Assembly (NCBI GenBank): GCA_027531255.1
Contig: JAPZRU010000002.1
Coordinates: forward strand, 372,001 to 436,000
Reading direction: 5' to 3'
From: Steroidobacteraceae bacterium
Lineage (GTDB): Bacteria > Pseudomonadota > Gammaproteobacteria > Steroidobacterales > Steroidobacteraceae
Length of the DNA: 64,000 bases
Below are positions 35,916-45,122 of the stretch, in pieces. How positions within the stretch are numbered: position 1 is the first letter of the stretch; the number at the start of each line of letters is the position of its first letter. The position numbers were made by a program, and so were the translations under genes. The notes beneath the pieces were generated by a model. It made no database searches. It was given only the letters and a program-made list of their open reading frames with translations, and had not been told where the DNA came from.

Positions 35916-37147
35916 AGCGCGGCCTGCTCGTCGTCGCGGCGCTGATCGTCGGCACGGTGCTGGCGAACACGCTCCTGCCGGAGAACGGCTACGTCGCGAT
36001 CAGCTTCCTGGGCCGGCTGGTCGAGATGTCGGTGCCGACCTTCGTGCTGCTCCTGCTGCTCGCCCTCGCGCTGCTGCAGGGCCTGCTGACGCTGACGCAC
36101 CGATCCCGCCGCCGAGCGAGCGACCGCCTCCTGCAGCGCCGGGCGCGGGCCCGCGAGGACCTCGACCAGGGCCTGCTCGAGATGGCAGCGGGACGCTGGG
36201 AAGAGTCGGAGGTGACGTTGACGCGCGGCGCGCGCGATGCCGCGCAGCCGGCGGTGCACTACCTCGTCGCGGCGCGGGCGGCAGAGCTGCTCGGCCGCGC
36301 GGACCGGCGCGACGCGTGGCTCGCGATGGCGCGCGAGGCGGCGCCGGACGCGCCCGGGCCCGTACTCGTGATGCAGGCCGAAACCCACCTTAAGCACGGC
36401 CAGGTGGACGCCGCGCTCGAGGCCCTGCAGGCGCTCGAGCAGCTGGGCCGGCTCGGCCCGCGTCCGCTACTGCTGCTCGCGCGCGCCTACCGGCAGCGCG
36501 GGGACTTCGAGAAGCTGCGACAGCTCGAGCCCCGGCTGCGCGACACCCGCGGCGTACGGTCGGCGCAGGTCGACGAGATCATGGACAACCTCTACCTCGA
36601 CATGCTGAAGGTGGCCGCGGAGCGCGGTGGCCTGCCCGCGGTCGAGGCCGTGTGGGACGAGGCGACGCGCGCGGCGCGCCGGCGGCCGGCGATCGTCGTC
36701 GCGTGCGCGCGGGCGCTCGCGCGCCACGGTCGCGCGGAACGCGCGGCCGGACTGCTCGAGGAACTGCTCGACGACGAGTGGCACGAGCCGGCCGCGACTC
36801 TGTACGGCGAACTCGAGGCTCCGGATCCGCTGGCGCGCCTCCGGAAGGCCGAGGGCTGGCTGCGCGCGCGACGCGAAGATCCGGCGTTGCTCGTCGCCTG
36901 CGCGCGCCTGTGCGTGCGCGCGGAGATCTACGGGAAGGCGCGCAGCTACCTCGAGACCAGCTTCGCGGTGAAGCGGCGGCCCGAGACCGCGCAGCTGCTG
37001 GCCCGGCTGCTGGAGCAGCTCGGCGATCGCGAGCGTGCGATCCAGGTGCTGACGGAAGGACTGGCCGCATCGACGGGCCGCCGCGCCGACCTCGCGGTCA
37101 AGAGGGGACAGTCCCCTTTTTCGACGCCGCGGACGAAGGGACGCTAG
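35912..37147 (+). CDS. hemY: HemY-like TPR membrane protein
   Basis: A 411-residue protein with two N-terminal membrane helices (LLVVAALIVGTVLANTLL and VPTFVLLLLLALALLQGLL) followed by helical TPR-type repeats to about residue 390. This is the HemY_N family of gammaproteobacteria, not protoporphyrinogen oxidase; it is thought to help organise haem synthesis at the membrane. The last about 20 residues (AVKRGQSPFSTPRTKGR) are coded by a palindromic repeat, so the native C-terminus was probably replaced or lengthened. Confidence 0.92.
   Translation: MKRGLLVVAALIVGTVLANTLLPENGYVAISFLGRLVEMSVPTFVLLLLLALALLQGLLTLTHRSRRRASDRLLQRRARAREDLDQGLLEMAAGRWEESEVTLTRGARDAAQPAVHYLVAARAAELLGRADRRDAWLAMAREAAPDAPGPVLVMQAETHLKHGQVDAALEALQALEQLGRLGPRPLLLLARAYRQRGDFEKLRQLEPRLRDTRGVRSAQVDEIMDNLYLDMLKVAAERGGLPAVEAVWDEATRAARRRPAIVVACARALARHGRAERAAGLLEELLDDEWHEPAATLYGELEAPDPLARLRKAEGWLRARREDPALLVACARLCVRAEIYGKARSYLETSFAVKRRPETAQLLARLLEQLGDRERAIQVLTEGLAASTGRRADLAVKRGQSPFSTPRTKGR
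37100..37124. repeat. Palindromic repeat forming the 3' end of hemY
   Basis: AAGAGGGGACAGTCCCCTTTTT, with GGGGACAGTCCCC as core. It stays in frame in hemY for the codons before the TAG at 37145-37147. Confidence 0.8.
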
Positions 37148-37393
37148 CTTCGTCGAAGCCTCGGCCGGCCCGGCTTCCCGATCGACGACTCGAGTCCACA
37201 CGGAGGCTCCCGCAGCACGCCGGCGAGCGGAGAATCGTGCGCGGATGTTCGGTCTCGCCCGGATCATCGTGCGCGGCCGACTCGATGGCCGCGCCGAGCG
37301 CAGCAGTCCTCGCGCAGCCCGCCAGTGGGTCAAGGACCAGGACGACACCGGGAACGCGACCGAATCGCTGCCGCATGCGACTGTCCGCGTGGT

Positions 37394-37419
37394 GGGAAAC
37401 GGGGTCCAACCCCTTTTTC
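37394..37419. repeat. Palindromic repeat at the stop codon of the ferredoxin-reductase gene
   Basis: GGGAAACGGGGTCCAACCCC followed by TTTTTC. Its edge overlaps the TGA (37418-37420, minus strand). The spacer 37148-37393 between the convergent hemY and reductase genes holds nothing else I recognise. Confidence 0.75.
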
Positions 37420-38410
37420 AGTCGCAGTGGAACCGGTCGGGCGGCAGCCCGCGTGACGGCAGCGCGCCCCGCAGCGCGTCCACCAGCGCCGGCGGCCCGC
37501 AAGCGTAGACGTCCGCGTTCGCGAGGTCCGGCCAATCGGTCAGGACGGCCTCGTGAACGAGGCCGGTGCGGTGGCGGGCGGCTTCTTCGTCCGACGGCAT
37601 CGACAGCACAGGCGTGTACCGGAACTGCGGGAAGCGCTCGACACGCTCGCGCAGCCAAGCGTCGTCGTAGAGATCGGCCTCGTTGCGCGCGCCCCAGTAG
37701 AGGTGCAGGCGCCGGCGGCCGCCGGTCTCCAGCACGTGGCGCAGGATCGACTTCATCGGCGCGAAGCCGGTGCCGCCGGCGACGAGGATCGCCGGGCCCT
37801 CGGCCTGCCCGGCCTCCGGCTCCCGGTACACGAAGCGGCCGAGCGGCCCCTCGATCCGCAGCAGGTGGCCCGGCTGCATCGTCTCGAAGACGGACACCGT
37901 GAACTCGTTGCCACGCCGTACGTGCAGCTCGATCAGGCTGGCGTCGTGCGGCGGCGACGCGATCGAGAAGCTGCGCCGCTTCCCGTCGCCCGGCAGGATG
38001 TCGAGGTACTGGCCCGCGCGGAACTCGAAGTCCTCGACCGCGGGCAGTCGCAGGTACAGCGCCATCACTTCCGGCGCGAGGCGCTGCAGGCGCTCGACGC
38101 GGCACGGCAGCTGCTTCGTCTCGACCTCGCCGGCGCGCCGGATTTCGCGCGCTTCGAGCACGAGGTCCTCGAGAGCGTGCGCGCGGCACAGCAGCACGTA
38201 GCCCTGCGCGACCTCGTCATCCGCGAGCCCCGCCGGCCTGCCGCGCGGGTAGTCTATGCGCCCGGACACGAGCCGCGCGCGGCACGAGCCGCAGTTGCCG
38301 CCCTTGCAGCTGTGGGGGAGGACGAGCCCGGCGCGACGTGCGGCGTCCAGTACCGTGTCGGCCGCATCGATCGCGAACGTGCGGCCCTGCGGGCGTAGCG
38401 TGACTTGCAT
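37418..38410 (-). CDS. CDP-6-deoxy-delta-3,4-glucoseen reductase-like NAD(P)H:flavin/[2Fe-2S] oxidoreductase
   Basis: A 330-residue electron-transfer protein. The N-terminal plant-type [2Fe-2S] domain has cysteines C35, C40, C43 (SCKGGNCGSC) and C75 (YVLLC). The FAD domain carries RSFSIASPP, and the NAD domain carries VAGGTGFAPMKSIL and the C-terminal YACGPPALVDA. In this lineage such proteins are usually stand-alone housekeeping reductases (sometimes called AscD-like) of unclear partner; no deoxysugar genes are nearby, so the sugar role is doubtful. It diverges from the epimerase gene at 38561. Confidence 0.92.
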   Translation of the reverse strand: MQVTLRPQGRTFAIDAADTVLDAARRAGLVLPHSCKGGNCGSCRARLVSGRIDYPRGRPAGLADDEVAQGYVLLCRAHALEDLVLEAREIRRAGEVETKQLPCRVERLQRLAPEVMALYLRLPAVEDFEFRAGQYLDILPGDGKRRSFSIASPPHDASLIELHVRRGNEFTVSVFETMQPGHLLRIEGPLGRFVYREPEAGQAEGPAILVAGGTGFAPMKSILRHVLETGGRRRLHLYWGARNEADLYDDAWLRERVERFPQFRYTPVLSMPSDEEAARHRTGLVHEAVLTDWPDLANADVYACGPPALVDALRGALPSRGLPPDRFHCD

Positions 38411-38560
38411 GGCGGGTCGGCTCGGAAGGGCCCCGAATCCTGCCGACAAAGCTGCGCGCTGACCAGCCCCGTGCGGGCCGGGCCGCGACCCGCGCGCCCC
38501 CGACGCGCGCGGTCCGGGGCCGGGGTATCCTTCGCGCGGGCCGGCGCCAAGGAGACCGGG

Positions 38561-39445
38561 GTGCACACCAGCGCGCGTTATCTCGTCGTCGGCTGCGGGT
38601 ACGTCGGCCTGCGGCTCGCGCGCGCACTGCTGCCGCGCGGCCCCGTGGTCGGCATCACCGCCTCCGAGGAGTCCGCCGCGCGGGTCGAATCGCAGGGCAT
38701 CGACGCCTGCGCGTGGAACCTCGACGATGCGGACGCCGCCGTCCCGCGGCGCGCCGGCACGCCCTCGGTCGTCTACTACCTCGTGCCGCCGCCGACCTCG
38801 GGCACCACGGACCCGCGCGTGAAGCGCTTCCTGGCTCGCCTGCCGGCGCCGCCCGCCCGCGTGGTCTACGTCAGCACGACCGGCGTCTACGGCGACGCGC
38901 AGGGCGCGGTCGTCGACGAGGACTCCCCGCTCAACCCCGGCACCGACCGGGCCGCACGCCGCGTGGACGCGGAGCACTCCGTGCGCACGTGGTGCACGCG
39001 GCAGGGCGTCGCCTGGACGATCCTGCGGGTGCCCGGCATCTACGGACCCGGTCGCCTGCCGATCGAGCGGCTGAAGCGCGGCGAACCGATGATCCGGCAC
39101 TCCGAGGCAGGCTACTCGAGCCGCATCCACGTCGACGATCTCGTCAACGCGTGCCTGCTCACCGGCAGCGCGCCGCGGGCCGCCGAGCGCGTCTACAATG
39201 TCACCGACGGCAACCCTGCGAGCATGACCGAGTACTTCGAGCGCGTGGCCACGCTGGCCGGCCTGCCGCCGCCGCGGCTCGTCACGCGCGCGGAAGCGGA
39301 GCAGGTGCTGTCGCCGGGCCTGCTTTCGTACCTCGCCGAATCGCGCCGCGTCGATTCGCGCCGCATCCGCGAGGAACTCGGCTTCGCACCGCGCTTCGCC
39401 GACCTGCGGCTCGGCATCCTGTCGAGCCTGCCCGCACCACGATGA
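38561..39445 (+). CDS. NAD(P)-binding epimerase/SDR family protein (YeeZ-like)
   Basis: A 294-residue extended short-chain dehydrogenase from a GTG with AAGGAG 6 bases upstream. The nucleotide motif is atypical, GCGYVGLRLARAL, as in YeeZ-like proteins. The middle has VVYVSTTGVYGD, and YGP in GIYGPGRLP, but the classical YxxxK dyad is replaced (TDRAARRVDAE), so dehydrogenase or epimerase activity is doubtful. Later segments SRIHVDDLVNACLL and YNVTDGNP are typical. A TATCCT at 38526-38531 may be a -10. It is coupled to the next gene by ATGA. Confidence 0.87.
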   Translation: MHTSARYLVVGCGYVGLRLARALLPRGPVVGITASEESAARVESQGIDACAWNLDDADAAVPRRAGTPSVVYYLVPPPTSGTTDPRVKRFLARLPAPPARVVYVSTTGVYGDAQGAVVDEDSPLNPGTDRAARRVDAEHSVRTWCTRQGVAWTILRVPGIYGPGRLPIERLKRGEPMIRHSEAGYSSRIHVDDLVNACLLTGSAPRAAERVYNVTDGNPASMTEYFERVATLAGLPPPRLVTRAEAEQVLSPGLLSYLAESRRVDSRRIREELGFAPRFADLRLGILSSLPAPR

Positions 39446-40230
39446 AGTCCAGGCTCGCGACCGCGTTCCTCGGCGCTGCGATGATCGCAGCCGCCGGGTT
39501 CGACGCCGGCTCACCGGCGGCCGCGGCGGTCGCCTCGAGCTCGACGCGCTCGGGCGCGCAGACCGAATCCGCGAAGCTCACCCCCTCGCCCACCGGCGCC
39601 GGTCCGCTCGCGCTCGCCCCGCTGTCGGGCGCACTCAAGGGCACCCCGTTCGAGGACTTCGACGAGGACGACTCGCGCTATTTCCTCGACGCGGCGCGCG
39701 GCGCGCTCGTCGCCCCGCTGGGCGCGACACGGCGCTGGGCAAACGACGCGAGCGGCACGTGGGGACTCGTCGGCGCGACGCGCGACTTCCGCCGCAGCGG
39801 CAGTGCGTGCCGCGAGCTGCGAGGCCAGCACGTGATCGATCGGCGCATCGAGCGCTTCAGGCTCGTCACCTGCCGCACGGCCAAGGGGGAGTGGCGCGTG
39901 GCCAGCAGCGGGCCGGTGCGTGCGTCGTCGCCCTCGCGTCCCGCGACGCAGGCGCGCCCCGCCACGCCGGCTCGTCCCGAGGCGCCGGAGCGCGCCGCGC
40001 CGCCCGCACTCGCGGAGTCCGGCGCCGCCACGGGCAGCGGCCCTCCGCTCGCGGCGCCCGGAGTGGCCCCGCTGGCGCCCGCGTCGGCCGCGTCGGCCGC
40101 GCCGACCGCGCCGGCCGCGACGCCCGCGACGCCCGCGTCGGCTGCAGCGTCACCGCCGGGCACGGTGCCCACCCCAGCCTCGCCGCAGGCGCTCCCGCCG
40201 GCTCAGAACCTCGCGCCGAATCCGCAGTAG
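39442..40230 (+). CDS. Exported protein with RT0821/Lpp0805-like surface domain and long Ala/Pro tail
   Basis: A 262-residue protein. Signal peptide (ATAFLGAAMIAAAGFDAGSPAAAA region) followed by a small domain with WGLVGATRDFRRSGSACRELR and RLVTCRTAKGEWRV, which resembles the RT0821/Lpp0805 surface-antigen domain of 17-kDa-antigen-like proteins. From residue about 155 onward the sequence is a disordered Ala/Pro/Ser tail with near-repeats of ASAA/APAA. Function unknown. It is coupled to the epimerase gene upstream and overlaps by 28 bases, tail to tail, with the receiver gene at 40203. Confidence 0.75.
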   Translation: MKSRLATAFLGAAMIAAAGFDAGSPAAAAVASSSTRSGAQTESAKLTPSPTGAGPLALAPLSGALKGTPFEDFDEDDSRYFLDAARGALVAPLGATRRWANDASGTWGLVGATRDFRRSGSACRELRGQHVIDRRIERFRLVTCRTAKGEWRVASSGPVRASSPSRPATQARPATPARPEAPERAAPPALAESGAATGSGPPLAAPGVAPLAPASAASAAPTAPAATPATPASAAASPPGTVPTPASPQALPPAQNLAPNPQ

Positions 40231-40616
40231 CACGCGGTGCGGATCTCGAGCAGCAACTCGTCCACGGCGCCGCTCTTGGGCACGTAGCCGCTCGCGCCGC
40301 GGCATCGCGCCTCGCCGGCGAGCACCGGGCTCGCGTACCCGCTGTACACGATGATGCGCGTCCCGGGCAGCGCCGCCTTCACGTCGCGGATCAGGTGCAG
40401 CGCGTTCGCACCCTCGAGCATCAGGTCGAGCACGACGACGTCGGCGTTCGCGCGGCACGCGGCCTGCACGACCTGCTCGGCCGCGGCCACGCTGGCGATG
40501 CAGTGCATGTCGGACTGCGAGTCGATCGCTTCGACCAGGCGGCGGCGGAGCTCGCAATGGTCTTCGACGACGACGACGCGCAGCGGCGCGCGTCGGCGGA
40601 CGGGTTGGGCGTTCAT
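40203..40616 (-). CDS. Single-domain response regulator (receiver only)
   Basis: A 137-residue CheY-like receiver. Acidic residues E18-D19 (VVVVEDHCEL), phospho-acceptor D64 (VVVLDLMLEGANAL), the Thr/Ser switch position in IIVYSGYAS and the lysine in YVPKSGAVDEL are present. It matches the receiver half of NarL-like regulators; no DNA-binding domain follows, and the frame ends soon after the receiver. No histidine kinase is next to it. The ATG at 40616 was chosen; the frame stays open upstream without a domain. Confidence 0.88.
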   Translation of the reverse strand: MNAQPVRRRAPLRVVVVEDHCELRRRLVEAIDSQSDMHCIASVAAAEQVVQAACRANADVVVLDLMLEGANALHLIRDVKAALPGTRIIVYSGYASPVLAGEARCRGASGYVPKSGAVDELLLEIRTACYCGFGARF

Positions 40617-40769
40617 CGGTGGACCGCGGAGCACCGGGGTCCACGACTCCTGCAAGTCGCAGGCCGACCGTGGCCGGGACGCCACGCCCGGAGCGCAACT
40701 ACGCTCGCGGCGCCGCCAACCGGCCCCGCAACGGCTCAAGTTCCCCATCGCCGCGGCACGCCGCGTAGC

Positions 40770-40847
40770 CCCGGGGACGTCTCCCGAGGGCCCGGCGCGT
40801 CAGGGCGAAACGGGAAATGTCCCCGATGTCTCGAAACGGGAGTCCCG
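40770..40847. repeat. Palindromic repeat cluster between the receiver and ABC permease genes
   Basis: CCCCGGGGACGTCTCCC (about 40770-40786) is followed by GAAACGGGAAATGTCCCC (40807-40824) and GAAACGGGAGTCCCG (40833-40847), degenerate members of the GGGGAC family. The permease gene ends 2 bases further on. Confidence 0.6.
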
Positions 40848-40848
40848 A

Positions 40849-43344
40849 TTACCCCTGGCGCAGGGTCGTCGCCGGCGGCGTACGCACCACCTTGCGCGTC
40901 GCGAGCGTGCCTGCGGCCCCGACCAGCACCGCGCCGGCCGCGAGACCGAGGGCCCACACCACCGCGTCGAAGTCGTAGGCGAGATTGAACAGCCGCGTGG
41001 CGAGGAAGTACTCCGCGATCGACGCGGCGGTCGCCGCCAGCACCCCGGCCAGCAGACCCAGGGCGACGAACTCCGCGGCGACGCCGCGCAGCACCGTCCT
41101 CCGGCTCGCGCCGAGCGTGCGCAGCATCGCGCTCTCGTAGCGGCGCTCGTCGCGCGTCGACTGGATCGCGGCCAGCAGCACGACGAGGCCCGCGAGCAGC
41201 GTGAAAGCGAACACGTACTGCACCGCGAGCGCGGCGCGGTCCATGACCTCGCGCACCTGGCCGAGGATCGTCTCGACGTCGAACACGGTCACGCTCGGGA
41301 AGCGGCGCACCAGCTCCGCGAGGCTCGCGCGCTGCTCGCGCGCGAGGTGCACGCTGGTCATGAACGTGCCGGTCGCCGTGTCGAGCACGCCCGGCGAGAA
41401 CACGATGAAGAAGTTCGGCCGAAAGCCGTCCCAGCGCACCTGCCGCACGCTCGTCACGGTGGCCTCGATGCGCTCGCCCGCGACGTCGAAGGTCAGGCGG
41501 TCGCCGATGCGGACGCCGACGTCCTCGGCGAACTCGCTCGCGATCGAGACCTCGGGGCGCGAGGGATCCGGATTCGCCCACCAGTTGCCGTCGATCACGC
41601 GGTTGTCCGGCGGCACGTCGCGCGACCACGAGAGGTTCTGCTCGCGTTCGAGGAAGCGGCGGCCGTCCTCGGTGCGCGGCTGGATCTCCTCGGCGTCGCG
41701 CCCGTTCACCTCGATCAGCCGCGCGCGCACCCACGGCGCGAGCACGGGCTGCGCGACGCCCTGCGCGACCAGGAACTCCGCCAGCGGCTGCGCGTCGTCC
41801 GGCGTGATGTTGATCAGGAAGTGGTTCGGCGCGTCCGCCGGCAGGCTCGCGCGCCACTCGTCGAGCAGGTCGTTGCGCACCACCGCGAGCAGCAGCAGCA
41901 CGGTGAGGCCGAGGCCGAACGCGACGATCTGCACGATGCTCTCGCGCCCGCGGCGCGAGACGTTCGCGAGGCCGTAGCGCCACGCGACGCCCGCACCGCC
42001 GCGCAGCGTGCGCGTGGAGCGCACCAGCAGCCAGCCGGCGCCGTACAGCAGCGCCGCGGTCAGCACGAGACCGCCGGCGACGTAGCTGACGAGCAGCGCG
42101 TCGCGCACCAGCGCGTACAGCACGCCGACCAGCGCGCCGGCCGCGAGCACGTAGGAGAGCCCGTAGCGCAGCGGCGGCGCCTCGAGGTTCCGGCGCAGCA
42201 CGCGCGCCGGCGGCACGCGCTTCAGCTGCAGCAGCGGCGGCAGCGCGAAGCCGACCAGGATCGCGACCGCGGTGACGAGCCCGAGCCACGCGGGCGCGAG
42301 CGTCGGCGGCGGCAGGGTGCCCTTCACGAGGTCGGCGACGAGCCACGCGAGGCCGGCCTGTGCGAGGCCTCCGAGCACGATGCCCGCGAGCGCGCCGAGC
42401 AGCGCGACGAACACGAGCTCCAGCGTCGTCACCGCCATCACGAAGCGCTGGCTCGCGCCCATGCACTTCATCAGCGCGACGTTGTCGAGGTGGCGGGCCG
42501 CGTAGCGGCGCGCGCCCATGGCGACCGCGACCGCGGCGAGCAGCACGGTGACGAGCGCGGAGAGGTTCAGGAAGCGCGCCGAGCGGTCCATGGCCGAGCG
42601 CACCTGGTCGCTCGACTCGGAGACGTCGACGACGCGCTCGGCGGGCGTCTTGCGGGCCTTCAGCCAGCCGCGGAAGTCCTCGATCGCTGACGGCGTGCCG
42701 GCGAACAGCAGCGCCCACCGCGCGCGGCTGCCGGGCTGCAGCAGCTCGGAGGCCGCGACGTCGTCGTAGTGGATCAGCAGCGTCGGCGCGAGATCGACGA
42801 ATGCGGAGCCCTGGTCAGGCCGGTACTCGAGCACCTGCGTGACCCGCAGATCCAGCGCGCCGACCTTGAGGCGGCCGCCGACCGGCACGTTCAGCCGCGC
42901 GAGCAGCCGCGAATCCGCCCAGGCCTCGCCGCGCGCCGGGGTCTCCCGCGTCGGGCGACCGACGCCGTACGGCTCGTCCGCCACGCGCACGGTCCCCCGC
43001 AGCGGGTAGCTCGCCGTGACGCCGCGGATCGACGCGAGGTTCGACACCTCGCCTGCGAACACGACGCTCGGGAACGCGAGCGTGCGCGCGGTCGCGAGGC
43101 CGCGGGACTCCGCTTCGCGCAGGTACGCGCCGGCCGCATCGATCGGGCGGCCGGCCTCGAGCCGCAGGTCCGCCGCGAGCACCTCGCCGGCCTGCTGCTG
43201 GATCGCCTGCTGGATGCGGCTCGTGAAGAAGCCGACCGCGGTCAACGCGGTGACGGCGACCAGCAGCGCGCCGAACAGGACGGCGAGCTCGCCGCTCTTC
43301 CAGTCGCGCGCGAGCGCGAGGACCGCGAAGCGCAGCGCCTTCAT
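40849..43344 (-). CDS. ABC transporter permease, YbbP-type (FtsX-like)
   Basis: An 831-residue inner-membrane protein with two FtsX-like halves. The first helix is ELAVLFGALLVAVTALTAVGFF, followed by a periplasmic domain and helices near NLSALVTVLLAAVAVAMG and LELVFVALLGALAGIVLGG; four central helices separate it from a second periplasmic domain and the C-terminal trio (ALAVQYVFAFTLLAGLVVLLAA and onward). YbbP-type exporters move hydrophobic molecules or lipoprotein-like cargo; here the partner ATPase (upstream, ATGA overlap) and the divergent tesA gene reproduce the ybbAP-tesA arrangement of E. coli. Confidence 0.93.
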   Translation of the reverse strand: MKALRFAVLALARDWKSGELAVLFGALLVAVTALTAVGFFTSRIQQAIQQQAGEVLAADLRLEAGRPIDAAGAYLREAESRGLATARTLAFPSVVFAGEVSNLASIRGVTASYPLRGTVRVADEPYGVGRPTRETPARGEAWADSRLLARLNVPVGGRLKVGALDLRVTQVLEYRPDQGSAFVDLAPTLLIHYDDVAASELLQPGSRARWALLFAGTPSAIEDFRGWLKARKTPAERVVDVSESSDQVRSAMDRSARFLNLSALVTVLLAAVAVAMGARRYAARHLDNVALMKCMGASQRFVMAVTTLELVFVALLGALAGIVLGGLAQAGLAWLVADLVKGTLPPPTLAPAWLGLVTAVAILVGFALPPLLQLKRVPPARVLRRNLEAPPLRYGLSYVLAAGALVGVLYALVRDALLVSYVAGGLVLTAALLYGAGWLLVRSTRTLRGGAGVAWRYGLANVSRRGRESIVQIVAFGLGLTVLLLLAVVRNDLLDEWRASLPADAPNHFLINITPDDAQPLAEFLVAQGVAQPVLAPWVRARLIEVNGRDAEEIQPRTEDGRRFLEREQNLSWSRDVPPDNRVIDGNWWANPDPSRPEVSIASEFAEDVGVRIGDRLTFDVAGERIEATVTSVRQVRWDGFRPNFFIVFSPGVLDTATGTFMTSVHLAREQRASLAELVRRFPSVTVFDVETILGQVREVMDRAALAVQYVFAFTLLAGLVVLLAAIQSTRDERRYESAMLRTLGASRRTVLRGVAAEFVALGLLAGVLAATAASIAEYFLATRLFNLAYDFDAVVWALGLAAGAVLVGAAGTLATRKVVRTPPATTLRQG

Positions 43345-44129
43345 CCACGCACCAGCCGGCCGGCGTCGAGCTCCAGCACGCGCCCGCAGCGGCGCGCGAG
43401 CTCGCGGTCGTGCGTGACGAGCACGAGCGTGGTCCCAGAGGCGCGGTTCGCGGCGAACAGCATCTCCGCGATCTTCGCGCCGGTGGTCGTGTCGAGGTTG
43501 CCGGTGGGTTCGTCGGCGAACAGCACCGCGGGCCGGCCGACGAACGCGCGTGCGATCGCCACGCGCTGCTGCTCGCCGCCGGACAGCTGCCGCGGGTAGT
43601 GGCCGACGCGCGCGCCGAGGCCGACTTCCTCGAGCGCCGCGCGCGCGAGCCTGCGCACGTCCGCGCTGCCCGCGAGTTCGAGCGGCAGCATCACGTTCTC
43701 GAGCGCCGTCAGCGACGGCACGAGGTGGAACGACTGGAACACGAAGCCGACGTCGCGCGCACGCGCGGCGGCGCGACCGTCCTCGTCGAGAGTCGTGAGG
43801 TCGGTGCCGTTCAGCCACACCGCGCCGCTCGACGGGGTGTCGAGACCCGCGAGCAGGGCGAGGAGCGTGGACTTGCCGGCGCCCGATGCGCCGACGATCG
43901 CGATCGTCTCGCCGCGACCCACCGCGAAACTCACGTCGTCGACGATGGTCAGCGTTCCTTCGGGACTGCTAACCTGCTTCGTCACGTGCCGCGCCTCGAG
44001 CACGGCGCTCGACGGCGCGGGCTGCGCGCCGGTCCGGGCGCGGTCGTCGGGTCCTTCCGCACGGGTCGCGGCTCCGGTCGCACCGCCGGCCGTCAGGAAG
44101 GCGGCATCGCTGCTCACGGGTTGATTCAT
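43341..44129 (-). CDS. ABC transporter ATP-binding protein, YbbA-type
   Basis: A 262-residue ATPase of the MacB/LolD class. Walker A GASGAGKSTLL, Q-loop FVFQSFHLVPSL, signature LSGGEQQRVAIARA, Walker B VLFADEPTG and the H-loop LVTHD are all intact. A 40-residue hydrophilic N-terminus precedes the domain. The ATG at 44129 was preferred because GAGTGAG lies upstream; ATG at 44144 and GTG at 44165 are alternatives. The stop overlaps the permease start. Confidence 0.93.
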   Translation of the reverse strand: MNQPVSSDAAFLTAGGATGAATRAEGPDDRARTGAQPAPSSAVLEARHVTKQVSSPEGTLTIVDDVSFAVGRGETIAIVGASGAGKSTLLALLAGLDTPSSGAVWLNGTDLTTLDEDGRAAARARDVGFVFQSFHLVPSLTALENVMLPLELAGSADVRRLARAALEEVGLGARVGHYPRQLSGGEQQRVAIARAFVGRPAVLFADEPTGNLDTTTGAKIAEMLFAANRASGTTLVLVTHDRELARRCGRVLELDAGRLVRG

Positions 44130-44258
44130 TTGCTCACTCTGCATCCTGGACGATCTGTAGCCCACGCCTGCGCGACGCCGGACAGCACCTTTGCGACGCC
44201 CGCCCCGGCTGCGGCCGCACCGTTCCGCTCGACGGTCGCGCGCGCGGCCGGCCGGCTC

Positions 44259-45119
44259 GTGCCGATATTGACCGCCGGGCTGCCGGGACGCCTCGGTTCC
44301 GCGACGAGCCGCCCCGGGCGCGCGCCCGAGCGGGAACTGACCGCCGCCGGGAACCGGAATTCCCCGCCTCCTGCGGGGCTCCCGCGCCTCCGTGCGTCCT
44401 GGACCGCGGCCGCCCTGAGTCTGTTCGCGCTCGGGGTCGCGGCCGTTTCACCACCGGCCGGGGCGCAGGCTACCGGAGTGCAGGCAGCCACGCCCACGAA
44501 CCCGCCCCCAGCGCCGTCAGGCGGTGCCAGCGCGGCACCGGCGATCGTCGTGCTCGGGGACTCCCTGAGCGCCGGCTACGGGCTGCGCCCGGAGCAGGGC
44601 TGGGTCGCGCTGCTGCAGCGTCGACTGCGCGAGCAGGGCTACCCGCACCGCGTGGTCAACGCCAGCGTCAGCGGCGAAACCACCGTCGGCGCCCTGGCGC
44701 GGCTGCCGCGCACGCTGCAGGTGCACCGCCCGGCGCTCGTGATCGTCGAACTGGGCGGCAACGACGGGCTGCGCGGCCTGCCGATCGAGCAGCTCCGCGG
44801 CAATCTCGAGAAGCTGGTCGAGCTGCCGCGGCAGGCCGGCGCCCAGGTGCTGCTGGCCGGCATGCGCATCCCGACCAACTATGGTCCGCAGTACACGGAG
44901 CGCTTCTTCGCGACCTTCGGCGAGGTCGCGAGGCGCAAGCGCGTGCCGCTGGTGCCGTTCTTCCTCGAGCGTCTGCACTTCGACGACCGGCACTTCCAGG
45001 CGGACGGCATCCATCCGAACGCCGCCGCGCAGCCGATCATGCTCGACAACGTGTGGCCGGTGCTGAAGCCGATGCTCGCCGGCGCGCGGGCGCCGGCGAA
45101 GGCGGCCGCGGCGCGCTGA
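44259..45119 (+). CDS. tesA: GDSL-type arylesterase / lysophospholipase TesA
   Basis: An SGNH hydrolase exported to the periplasm. Block I IVVLGDSLSAGYGL, block III GGNDGLRG and block V DGIHPNAAAQP contain the catalytic Ser, Asn and Asp/His. A signal segment (WTAAALSLFALGVAAVSPPAGAQA) precedes an Ala/Pro linker. The start is uncertain: GTG 44259 gives 286 residues with a long basic region before the hydrophobic core, TTG 44268 is close by, and TTG 44121 would extend it over the ABC promoter. TesA hydrolyses thioesters and lysophospholipids. It is divergent from the ybbA-like gene, as in E. coli. Confidence 0.9.
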   Translation: MPILTAGLPGRLGSATSRPGRAPERELTAAGNRNSPPPAGLPRLRASWTAAALSLFALGVAAVSPPAGAQATGVQAATPTNPPPAPSGGASAAPAIVVLGDSLSAGYGLRPEQGWVALLQRRLREQGYPHRVVNASVSGETTVGALARLPRTLQVHRPALVIVELGGNDGLRGLPIEQLRGNLEKLVELPRQAGAQVLLAGMRIPTNYGPQYTERFFATFGEVARRKRVPLVPFFLERLHFDDRHFQADGIHPNAAAQPIMLDNVWPVLKPMLAGARAPAKAAAAR

Positions 45120-45122
45120 GTC

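Noticed and set aside
37148-37393. Search for a small gene between hemY and the ferredoxin-reductase
   Set aside because: Open frames exist on both strands but have no recognisable domain, start signal or composition distinct from background.
40351-42690. A 779-codon open frame on the plus strand
   Set aside because: It lies opposite the YbbP-type permease and shows only low-complexity Arg/Ala/His sequence. Such shadow frames are common in this GC-rich DNA.
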